From Acetobacter pomorum (GTDB taxonomy: Bacteria > Pseudomonadota > Alphaproteobacteria > Acetobacterales > Acetobacteraceae), in assembly GCF_002738225.1 (NCBI RefSeq), contig NZ_PEBQ01000212.1:1-64000 (forward strand): DNA of 64,000 nt. Direction: 5' to 3'. The notes beneath the pieces are model-generated. The model had not been told where the DNA came from. It was given only the letters and a program-made list of their open reading frames with translations, and did not search any database. This document shows positions 45,029 through 53,033 of the stretch, in pieces; positions within the stretch are counted from its first letter, which is position 1; every line of letters starts with the position of its first letter. The translations under genes and the position numbers were made by a program.

Positions 45029-45461
45029 GCCTAAAAATCTTTCTGTTCTTGTTTTTTATGCCTGTGGTGCATTCTGATGAATATATAGTGTTATATCAGG
45101 AATATACGCGCAGACTGATTTAAGGTAACGCCTGTTTATATCGTTTGGGAAGATAGGGTATATCTCTTTTTCTTGAGTTTTCGGCGCGCACACAAGGTGT
45201 AAAATGACGATTTGGGCGGAAAGTCCTACGCTATAGCCATATAATTACATGGATGTAATGATGTGGTATTTGGCCATATTTTTATTTTCAATGTCATAAC
45301 CCTGTATGAAGGGCAGGGAGCGCATAGTAAGTTGCGTAAGGTCATTTGGCCTGATCTGGATACAACACGCATACATACTCCATAGGTAGCATGAAACTGA
45401 TTATTCAGAGAGCATGCGTGTTGTATGAGCTTCCATGAGGAAGAAAGCGGGAGAACTTTTT
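45029..45461. other. 433-bp intergenic region with a long inverted repeat
   Basis: No gene is visible. The left part is the dctA leader. ATACAACACGCAT (45360-45372) and ATGCGTGTTGTAT (45414-45426) are perfect 13-bp inverted copies 41 nt apart, near the 3' end of the oxygenase gene. There is no T-run after the repeat. Confidence 0.55.
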
Positions 45462-46511
45462 TCAGGCTGTAAAGAACTGACTTAAACCAATGGCCCGCAA
45501 TGCACGCCGATAGGCAATGGAACTACGGTCTGCCATAACATGGACTTCCAGAGTTGGATCAAGTGGTAGATTTTCCGGTTTCTGGGCTTCCACCAAAGCG
45601 CGGTCTTCCTCAAAAACCTTGCGATTGAAATCATAAACATCTTGCAAGGGAAGCTCGGTATCAAAATTGCGGCACATTGGCGCAAACATGCGCGTTTTTT
45701 TGGCAGAAACAGGTGATGCTGCGTTCATGATAACTAAGCGCCCATTATTGGGGAAATGAATTTCCAATGTTGCGGTAAATGGAACATGCACCCGGAAATG
45801 GCGCAGCCATTCAAAATCTGGCGGCGTTTGTTTTGAGTGCCCGATTGGATAATTGGCAACATTGCTCCGATATTCTGCTTCAAACCCATATGGTGTCATC
45901 TTGGGCATATAGGCAGGTACAACCGGGTTTTCTGGGTCGGCAAAAGTTTCTGTGTGCACAAATGCAAAATGGGCAACATCTATAAAGCCCTCAACCTGCC
46001 GGCCTGCAAATCCGGCAATATCAATCCATGGGCAATTAATGTGTTGGAAGCCAGCTTCATTCCAATGCGGCATGGATGGAATGGAAACTTCTCCATCTTT
46101 TTGTGGGCGTAGGCAGGTCCAGATCAAGCCGTATCGTTCTACCGCAGGGTAAGTGTGCAGATTCAGGCGCGAAGGGATGCCTTTGTCAGGGTGGGCAGGA
46201 ACACGCACACAGTGGCCCTTATGCCCAAATTGAAAACCATGATAAGCGCAGGCAATTGTGTGCCCATTTCCTTTACCCATACTGAGCGGCACGCCACGGT
46301 GGGAACATAGATCATCCGCCACAATAATTTCTTCATCCGCGCGGTAAATTACCAAAGGTGTATCAAGCAATGTTACGCCTAATGGTTTGTCTTGCAATTC
46401 ACGTACAAGGGCAATGGGATGCCAATATGAGGCAAGAATAAGCCAATCATCAGCATCAAAGCTAAGATCGCGGGGAAGTTTGGAATCGGGGGTGCGGACT
46501 GAGGGGGGCAT
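45462..46511 (-). CDS. Rieske non-heme iron oxygenase, VanA-like
   Basis: A 349-residue aromatic-ring or O-demethylating oxygenase. The Rieske 2Fe-2S site is CSH (69-71) and CAYH (88-91); the mononuclear iron ligands are in DVAHFAFVH (Asp178, His181, His186). AGGAG before the ATG at 46511 supports this start over an upstream ATG. A reductase partner is missing nearby. The divergent LysR gene probably controls it. The substrate is probably a methoxylated or carboxylated aromatic compound. Confidence 0.87.
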   Translation of the reverse strand: MPPSVRTPDSKLPRDLSFDADDWLILASYWHPIALVRELQDKPLGVTLLDTPLVIYRADEEIIVADDLCSHRGVPLSMGKGNGHTIACAYHGFQFGHKGHCVRVPAHPDKGIPSRLNLHTYPAVERYGLIWTCLRPQKDGEVSIPSMPHWNEAGFQHINCPWIDIAGFAGRQVEGFIDVAHFAFVHTETFADPENPVVPAYMPKMTPYGFEAEYRSNVANYPIGHSKQTPPDFEWLRHFRVHVPFTATLEIHFPNNGRLVIMNAASPVSAKKTRMFAPMCRNFDTELPLQDVYDFNRKVFEEDRALVEAQKPENLPLDPTLEVHVMADRSSIAYRRALRAIGLSQFFTA

Positions 46512-46613
46512 GGCGCAATCTCCTGAATATTGAGGAAAATCTTCCCCATTCTGCAGGATGTAGTGTTTCATCAAACGCATATTATCGGATATATCTATTT
46601 CATGCAGTGTGCA

Positions 46614-46628
46614 TTCTCAAACTGAGAA
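46614..46628. promoter_or_regulatory. Candidate LysR operator
   Basis: TTCTCA-AAC-TGAGAA is a perfect 6-bp dyad between the divergent oxygenase and LysR genes, with T-N11-A-like spacing, only 7 nt before the LysR start, fitting autoregulation. Confidence 0.55.
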
Positions 46629-46635
46629 CGGGTAA

Positions 46636-47550
46636 ATGAATCCATTTTCACGCTTTCTGATCTACTTTCTGGCTGTGGCACGGCATGGTTCCATCCGCAA
46701 AGCATCGGACGAACTGCATATTGCGGCTTCTGCCATTGATAGGCATATTTTGCTGGGAGAGCAGGCTCTTCAGACACCGTTATTTGAGCGTCTTTCTTCT
46801 GGCATGCGTTTGACTGCGGTAGGAGAGTTATTTTACGCGCATGCCAACCGGTGGGCAAAGGATTTTGAAAGCCTGACCCATCAGATTGATGATCTGAAAG
46901 GGATGCGTCGCGGTCGTATAGATATTCTTGCACCAGAAGCGTTAACACGTGTTTTTCTGCCAGACATTGCTGCGTGCCTTAAACAGAAATATTCTGGTAT
47001 TGTTTTGAATATTCATATCCATGACAATACGGAATTGGTAGAGCGCCTTTTTGCAGGTGAAGGGGATCTGGCATTTTTACTGGATCCCGCAGATTTGAGA
47101 GACTCGCAGATACGTTCAATACTTTCTTTTCCACTTGGTGTGGTCAGTTTGCCAGAACATTTTGTTGCCAAACAGTCTTCCGTAAGATTTTCAGTCTGTG
47201 CGGAATATCCAGTTATTGTGCCTGAAGAACCATTGGCTCTTGCTGTAGTATTTAAAAAATTGGAAGCTGTTACACTGGTAAATCCCCGTATTGTTTCAGG
47301 TTCCAATAATGTACAAATGATCAAGTCTTTGGTAAAGAAGGGCTTGGGTATTACCATTTTGAGTTATCTGGATGTGATAGATGAGGTTCAGAATGGGAAT
47401 ATGGCTTTCACACCGCTGACAGGAGCGCATGTTTTTCCCTTACGTTTGGCGTTGGCGCATGATCGCGCACGGCCGTTATCAGCGGTGGCACGGCGTGTGG
47501 CAGATAGTGTAGAGGCAGAGTGGGCCGTTTTGTGCCAGAAAATGGTATAA
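46636..47550 (+). CDS. LysR-family regulator divergent from the Rieske oxygenase
   Basis: A 304-residue protein with the N-terminal LysR helix-turn-helix (residues 5-62: FLAVARHGSIRKASDELHIAASAIDRHILLGEQ) and a periplasmic-binding-protein-like effector domain (90-295). The recognition pattern is slightly unusual (DRHILLGEQALQTPLFERLSSGMRLT). Its start is near the palindrome at 46614, so it probably represses itself and activates the oxygenase gene on binding an aromatic ligand. Confidence 0.9.
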   Translation: MNPFSRFLIYFLAVARHGSIRKASDELHIAASAIDRHILLGEQALQTPLFERLSSGMRLTAVGELFYAHANRWAKDFESLTHQIDDLKGMRRGRIDILAPEALTRVFLPDIAACLKQKYSGIVLNIHIHDNTELVERLFAGEGDLAFLLDPADLRDSQIRSILSFPLGVVSLPEHFVAKQSSVRFSVCAEYPVIVPEEPLALAVVFKKLEAVTLVNPRIVSGSNNVQMIKSLVKKGLGITILSYLDVIDEVQNGNMAFTPLTGAHVFPLRLALAHDRARPLSAVARRVADSVEAEWAVLCQKMV

Positions 47551-47828
47551 AGGAGCGCAGGATTTTTAGATAATAGTGTAAAGTTTTTTAAATATTATTT
47601 TATATAAATAAATTTTTACTTTTATATTTTTTAGAGAATATTTTGTATTTTTCTATTCAATATAAAAAGTTTTTCCATACAGAAAATGCTTTGAGGCGTA
47701 TGAGTAGTAAGTTCGACTATGTTCTAATAGGCTTTCATATATTGTACCATATTGTCTGACCATTTTGGTAAGTCTTATTATTTGCGAGCATATGCAGAAA
47801 TGATAAATGATTGGTATTATTTAATACA

Positions 47829-48797
47829 ATGTTAAAGTCACGCTCAAATCAGCCTCCACCTTGTCTTGCTGTAGTAATACCTTGTTATAATGAAGAAGAT
47901 ATTCTGCCTCAGACGTTGGATGTTTTATCCACGCTTCTTTCTGATTTTATAAAATCTACACTAATATCAGATACAAGCTATATTCTGTGTGTTGATGATG
48001 GCAGCAATGATAACACGTGGGAGATTATCAATCGCAATGCCGTGCACAGTTCATATGTGCGGGGATTAAAGCTTTCACGTAATTACGGGCATCAGAATGC
48101 ACTTTTGGCAGGACTTGCCAATGTTGCTGATGGCGAAGTTATTGTGAGTATTGATGCCGATATGCAGGATGATCCACAGGTTATTCGGGATATGCTTGTT
48201 GCTTGGTCTAATGAATATGACATAGTTTATGGCGTTCGTAATGACCGACAGAGCGATACGGTATTCAAGCGTGAAACGGCAAAGTTATTTTATAAACTCA
48301 TGAAGTTTATGGGCGTGGATCTTGTGCCGGATCATGCCGATTTCCGCTTACTGGACCGCCGCGCGTTGGATGCCTTGCTTGAATATAATGAGCGTAATAT
48401 TTTTCTGCGGGGACTTGTACCTCTTGTAGGATTTTTATCTACCAATGTATATTATGCCCGTAAATCTCGTATAGCAGGTGAATCTAAATATCCTTTAAAG
48501 AAAATGTTGGGTCTGGCTGTTCAAGGTGTTACTTCTTTCAGTATTATGCCTTTACGTATTATTGCAGTTGGTGGCCTGCTTATTTCAACTGCATCGGTCT
48601 TGGCTATTATTTATATTTTATTTGATAAAATAAATGGACACGTAATACGAGGTTGGACATCAATAACAATTGCCATATTTTTTATGGGTGGTGTACAAAT
48701 GCTTTCATTAGGTGTTATTGGAGAATACATAGGGAAAATATATATTGAAACCAAACGTCGCCCTCGTTTTCATGTTGAAAATAAGACTGAGATATAA
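47829..48797 (+). CDS. GT2 family glycosyltransferase, GtrB/DPM1-like
   Basis: A 322-residue transferase that probably moves a sugar from UDP to undecaprenyl phosphate. The N-terminal GT2 domain has VVIPCYNEED (near 16-25) and the metal-binding SIDADMQDDP (about 110-119); the C-terminus has two transmembrane helices (about 230-250 and 265-290). The ATG at 47829 is preferred over an upstream TTG. It is AT-rich and isolated, without a GtrA flippase partner, suggesting acquisition. Confidence 0.85.
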   Translation: MLKSRSNQPPPCLAVVIPCYNEEDILPQTLDVLSTLLSDFIKSTLISDTSYILCVDDGSNDNTWEIINRNAVHSSYVRGLKLSRNYGHQNALLAGLANVADGEVIVSIDADMQDDPQVIRDMLVAWSNEYDIVYGVRNDRQSDTVFKRETAKLFYKLMKFMGVDLVPDHADFRLLDRRALDALLEYNERNIFLRGLVPLVGFLSTNVYYARKSRIAGESKYPLKKMLGLAVQGVTSFSIMPLRIIAVGGLLISTASVLAIIYILFDKINGHVIRGWTSITIAIFFMGGVQMLSLGVIGEYIGKIYIETKRRPRFHVENKTEI

Positions 48798-48979
48798 AAA
48801 TTTTATAAATAGTATAGGGTTTATTTTAACGGTTTGCTGTATGTGATTACCATCTTGTGAGAGAAAAAAGTAGTCCAATAACTTCCTAATCATAATGTGT
48901 AGGATTACCTTGGACCATATTCCAAATTAACTGAACAGCTCTTTTATCAATGATTTGGCAACATATCATTATACGTAAC

Positions 48980-50092
48980 CTATGATTTTTCATTGAATAC
49001 TGAAGCGCCAGATTTTTCTAAAATTATGTCTGCCTGGGGTGAGTGTATGCGACCACACAAAACATCCCTATAGTGTTTTTCTAAAGGGTTTGTTTGGGAT
49101 AGTCCCGGGTTTCCTGTTACTTCCAGCATATGCCCTACAGTTGAAATGGCATTTTCTGTTACAATGCGTTTTGTCTGGTTAATCTCTTTGTCATCAAGCT
49201 CATTTTTTATGGCCGCATTCAGCAATACTCTTGATGTAAGCAATAATCCATCTATCTTTCCTAAAATGGTATGAAAACGGGGTAAGGTTGATAAAGGCTT
49301 TCCTAGCCCGGAAGGCACGCGGTTTTCTAGAAAATGTATAAACCATTCTCGTGCCGACTGTGCCACAGCATCATAAAGTGTTGCTATCAAAATGGCGTGC
49401 CTTCTTCCCAGTCCAGGTGTTTCTGGGTTTTCTTCCTGAGTATTTAGTAAACGGACTAAGAATTTTTCTGGCACAAGAACATTCTCGAAAATAATCGTAT
49501 CACTTCCGGTTGCTCTCATTCCAAGCTGGTGCCAGCTTTTCTCAATCCGTATTCCTGGTTGATCCAGTGAGACCAGAAATTGCCCTATACGTGGTGTATC
49601 TTCATCTGTGGCGCCCCATACCAAACCCCATTTTAAAGCAGATGAACCAGTAGAGAATATCTTTCTACCATTTAAACGCCATTCATTATTTTTGAAATTT
49701 AACTTTGTATCAGGAATGCCGCCTCTTGCGGGTGTTCCCAAAGAGGGTTCAACGCGTAAGGCATTTATAAGTGCACCATGATTTAAAATGTCGTTTAAAA
49801 CTTCTTCACGTACCTCTGAGGGCCATTCATTAGAAACACTGACTGCCCATGTATGCAAAAATTGCATTGCCAAAATCAGTGCCGTTGAAGGATCAACTTT
49901 AGCAAGGGAAGCGACTGTTTCGACCATTTCCTGTAAATTTGCCCCATGACCTCCTAGATTTTTGGGAATAGCTAATGCTGTAATTCCTGTGTTTTTCAAA
50001 TCCTGGATTGTATCCAAAGCTAAAGTGCCTGAACGATCATGAATAATTGCGCGTTCTGCAAATTTATTTAATAAATAAGATGGAATTTTCAT
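48980..50092 (-). CDS. Acyl-CoA-dehydrogenase-fold flavoprotein (SfnB/DszC-like)
   Basis: A 370-residue flavoprotein with the acyl-CoA dehydrogenase fold: N-terminal helices, middle beta domain (WRLNGRKIFSTGSSALKWGLVWG) and C-terminal helical bundle. The typical catalytic Glu of the C-terminal domain is not obvious, and the sequence resembles the reduced-flavin monooxygenase branch (SfnB, DszC) more than fatty acyl dehydrogenases. It is the last gene of the minus-strand series after a 237-bp gap and may have its own promoter. Its substrate is unknown. Confidence 0.75.
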   Translation of the reverse strand: MKIPSYLLNKFAERAIIHDRSGTLALDTIQDLKNTGITALAIPKNLGGHGANLQEMVETVASLAKVDPSTALILAMQFLHTWAVSVSNEWPSEVREEVLNDILNHGALINALRVEPSLGTPARGGIPDTKLNFKNNEWRLNGRKIFSTGSSALKWGLVWGATDEDTPRIGQFLVSLDQPGIRIEKSWHQLGMRATGSDTIIFENVLVPEKFLVRLLNTQEENPETPGLGRRHAILIATLYDAVAQSAREWFIHFLENRVPSGLGKPLSTLPRFHTILGKIDGLLLTSRVLLNAAIKNELDDKEINQTKRIVTENAISTVGHMLEVTGNPGLSQTNPLEKHYRDVLCGRIHSPQADIILEKSGASVFNEKS

Positions 50093-50329
50093 CTTCGTAA
50101 CCTTATATCAAGTATGATGGTGTGCTTGGAATGATGTGAAATTGATGTACATTCAGCAGCCTGTCTAGGCGAGAAATCACTCTTGATCATAGAACCAGAA
50201 TTACGCAAGATCGACAAAAATGTTCAATGCAGAAAATAATTATGTTTTTGCCCTTTCATTCTGTAAAGAAGATGAAAGGGACTTAAGACAAATGTATAAA
50301 ACGTAAGTTATAATAAATTTCTGCTCAAT

Positions 50330-51067
50330 TTATTTTTTATAATCAGGTTGTTCTCTATCCAGTTTGCGACGTAAGGCTTTCCAGATCATTTGTCCTTGAT
50401 CCGGGTCTGTATCAAATTGGTTTTTGGTGCGCAAAAGTTTTTCTTCTGAAGGTATGTGTAAAGGCACCCCTGTAGACTGCGCCGCAATCTGGATTTTGCA
50501 AGCTTGTTCCAAATAATACATACGGTAAAATGCTTGTGCTACAGTGCAACCAACTGTTAGCAAGCCATGATTTTGTAGAATAATGGCGTTATGTGATCCG
50601 AGGTCGCGCACAAGCCGTTCGCGCTCACTCAGATTATCATCCGCTGCAATACCTTCATATGCATGGAATGCTACAGCACCATAGAATTCGATGTTAATCT
50701 GGTTAAGTGGTAGAATACCTTTGTCTTGTGCAGCAATCACCATACCTGGCACGGTGTGTGTATGCATGACACATGCTGCATCAGGGCGGTTGGCATGTAT
50801 GGCTGAATGGATAACAAAACCTGCCGGATTAATAGCCCAACTGGTTTTTTGCTGTGGAATACCATCAGCATCTACAATAACCAGAGAGCTTGCAGTTATT
50901 TCTTCAAACAGTAAACCATATGGATTGACCAGATAGCGGTGTCCGGCATTTGGGATCCGGACGGAAAGATGGGTGTAAATTAAGTCAGTCATATTGAAAT
51001 GCGCCATCAGCCGATATGCAGCTGCCAGATCTTCCCGCAGTTCCTGTTCTGTTTGGTGTGTTGTCAT
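50330..51067 (-). CDS. Class II aldolase/adducin family protein
   Basis: A 245-residue zinc-dependent aldolase-fold protein (FucA/AraD-like). Metal-binding His residues occur in MHTHTVPGMVIA (near 101-104) and NHGLLTVG (near 166); the catalytic acid is Glu-type in the same fold. GAAGGAACC precedes the ATG. It follows the oxygenase gene by 24 nt. In other clusters such proteins cleave sugar phosphates or act as decarboxylases; the substrate here is not identified. Confidence 0.85.
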   Translation of the reverse strand: MTTHQTEQELREDLAAAYRLMAHFNMTDLIYTHLSVRIPNAGHRYLVNPYGLLFEEITASSLVIVDADGIPQQKTSWAINPAGFVIHSAIHANRPDAACVMHTHTVPGMVIAAQDKGILPLNQINIEFYGAVAFHAYEGIAADDNLSERERLVRDLGSHNAIILQNHGLLTVGCTVAQAFYRMYYLEQACKIQIAAQSTGVPLHIPSEEKLLRTKNQFDTDPDQGQMIWKALRRKLDREQPDYKK

Positions 51068-51091
51068 TTATAATGGTTCCTTCAATTTATA

Positions 51092-52141
51092 TTAAGCGGC
51101 AGGGTTGCGTTTGAAATGTCCAAAAGTAGCAGTTTTACGTGCATCTTTAGGTAATTTCAGTTCGCCTTTTTCAACCTTTTTAACCAGATATTGATATGTT
51201 TGCAGTGCTTGGGACCACATATGCTCTCCAATTGTTATTGTTTCATAAGAGGCAGCGTCTTTTTTTGCAAAAGCAGGCAGTGGGCGAATTTGTGTATGGT
51301 AATCACAGGCATAAAATAATGGAAAAGAATAGCGTTCTTCAGAAACTTTTCTAACACGATGTGCTGTGGCCACAAACTCTCCAGCTGTCATCACTTCAAG
51401 CATATCACCGATATTCACAACAAATGCACCAGGAATGGGGGGGGCATCAATCCAGTCTCCGTTGCCATTCATAACTTCCAGTCCTGGTTTGTCTGCAAGC
51501 AGAATTGTAAAACACTCGTAATCTGTATGAGCGCCAATGCCTGGGGCATCCTGTGCCTCTGGATCATAGGGATAATGAATCATGCGTAATTTTGATGGCG
51601 GAAAGTTTGCAACTGTATCAAAGTAGTTTTCGTTCAGCCCCAATGCGAGAGCAAAACCACGAAAGAGGGTGCGACCGAGATCGAAAACTGCACGATAATA
51701 AGCTTCTGCAGCAGAGCGAAACTCTGGAATATCTGGCCAGTTATTAGGTCCAAGTAATGGGGTTCCGGCTTGTACTAGCGGGTGATTGGCTGGTACTTCA
51801 TATCCAATATCAAAAGCTTCCTTATGGTCAGGCCGCCCTGCGGAATAGACTTCTTCTCCTTCTGGCACGAAACCTTTATGCGTAGCAGATGTGCCTATGT
51901 AATATTCCATCTTTTTTTCAAATGGTTCAGCAAAAAAATCACGTGCTGCTTTTCTGACGTTTTCGATCAAATCGGCATCAATATTATGGCCGGCAATATA
52001 AAGAAAACCGACATTGCGTGCTGCATCACCCAATTTTTCGGCCACAGCCTTCCGGTCAGCAAGATCAGCGCTATATAACTTGCTGATATCAATAACAGGA
52101 ATACGGGTAAAAGTTTCAGTGGTCTTGGAGACAGACATCAT
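51092..52141 (-). CDS. Fe(II)/2-oxoglutarate-dependent oxygenase, isopenicillin N synthase family
   Basis: A 349-residue non-heme iron oxygenase. The N-terminal DIOX_N part has [10 protein letters not shown] and VGFLYIAGH; the iron ligands are His205 and Asp207 (HTD) and His261 (HRV), and Arg270/Ser272 (RYS) should bind 2-oxoglutarate. Its start overlaps the upstream isomerase stop. Members include isopenicillin N synthase, ethylene-forming enzyme and homoarginine/arginine hydroxylases; conservation alone does not choose between them, but guanidino amino acid hydroxylation fits the surroundings. Confidence 0.88.
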   Translation of the reverse strand: MMSVSKTTETFTRIPVIDISKLYSADLADRKAVAEKLGDAARNVGFLYIAGHNIDADLIENVRKAARDFFAEPFEKKMEYYIGTSATHKGFVPEGEEVYSAGRPDHKEAFDIGYEVPANHPLVQAGTPLLGPNNWPDIPEFRSAAEAYYRAVFDLGRTLFRGFALALGLNENYFDTVANFPPSKLRMIHYPYDPEAQDAPGIGAHTDYECFTILLADKPGLEVMNGNGDWIDAPPIPGAFVVNIGDMLEVMTAGEFVATAHRVRKVSEERYSFPLFYACDYHTQIRPLPAFAKKDAASYETITIGEHMWSQALQTYQYLVKKVEKGELKLPKDARKTATFGHFKRNPAA

Positions 52142-53004
52142 CCCAGTTCCTTCTTGTTGCCAAGGTCTGACATGGTATGTTGAAAATGTTTGTATTCAGT
52201 CTGGCCCGTCCAAACATTGAGTGACCAGAGATCAGCCACAGGCATGTTGGTAAATGGCAAGGTATGCAAATAACCATCTGGTCCACATTCCGGGGTCATG
52301 GTGGTGGTCGTGTATCCACGTATGTGCTGGCTTTGCCATATTTCTTGCCAGATATGCTGGTGAAAGCGTAGGGCAGGTGCATATTCGGGCGCTGCCGGGT
52401 GTGGAACCTGCGGGCCTTGGTCATATCCAACGCGCGCCTGAATATGGTGAACACGATTTATAAAGCTGGAGAGATCATCAGCAGGATCATTCAACAAACG
52501 TTCACAGCAGACAACCCAATGGCTGATATCAGCGGTAAAGAGCACATCTGGAAGTTGTCTGATAATATCAAGAGTTATCCATGGCGTTGCCAGAATACGG
52601 GAGCGATGTGTTTCAAAACAACATGTTATATTCGCTGCACGACATATTTCTTGAGCAGATGCTATGAATTCGGCCTGTTGGTTCGCAGGCCAGCGGTCAT
52701 TTCCTCCCAAAATGGTCATAAAGCGTGGGTTCAGGAGTAACGCACGGTCTATGGTCTGACGCAGATCTTCCAGATGATCCTGTACTGTTGCAGTTTGCTG
52801 GGGAATAACGCCTCCACCTGTCATGGCAATAGCAATGTAAGGGGCGTCTTCTTCCCGTAAAATGGTAGCGCATTCCTGGGCTTGCGCCTGAGTTTGAGGA
52901 ATGCGCCCTTCCAATCCAATAAAACCAGCGTTGCGTGCTTCTGCCAAAGGGATGTCCCATCGGCGGTTATCGCCCCATAATGTGCGGAAAAGTTCAAGTT
53001 CCAT
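52138..53004 (-). CDS. TIM-barrel sugar phosphate isomerase/epimerase-like protein
   Basis: A 288-residue xylose-isomerase-like TIM barrel of the AP-endonuclease-2 superfamily. Metal-binding blocks include [13 protein letters not shown] (Glu and His) and [15 protein letters not shown] (Asp and His). The start at 53004 has GGGAAAGACC before it; a longer frame would run into the TonB-receptor gene. It overlaps the following oxygenase gene. Isomerisation or epimerisation of a carbohydrate-like intermediate is likely, but not assigned. Confidence 0.82.
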   Translation of the reverse strand: MELELFRTLWGDNRRWDIPLAEARNAGFIGLEGRIPQTQAQAQECATILREEDAPYIAIAMTGGGVIPQQTATVQDHLEDLRQTIDRALLLNPRFMTILGGNDRWPANQQAEFIASAQEICRAANITCCFETHRSRILATPWITLDIIRQLPDVLFTADISHWVVCCERLLNDPADDLSSFINRVHHIQARVGYDQGPQVPHPAAPEYAPALRFHQHIWQEIWQSQHIRGYTTTTMTPECGPDGYLHTLPFTNMPVADLWSLNVWTGQTEYKHFQHTMSDLGNKKELG

Positions 53005-53033
53005 ATGGTCTTTCCCGGTTTCTGGTGTGATGT

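Noticed and set aside
45360..45426. Inverted repeat taken as a rho-independent terminator of the Rieske gene
   Set aside because: The loop is 41 nt long and there is no T-run in either direction.
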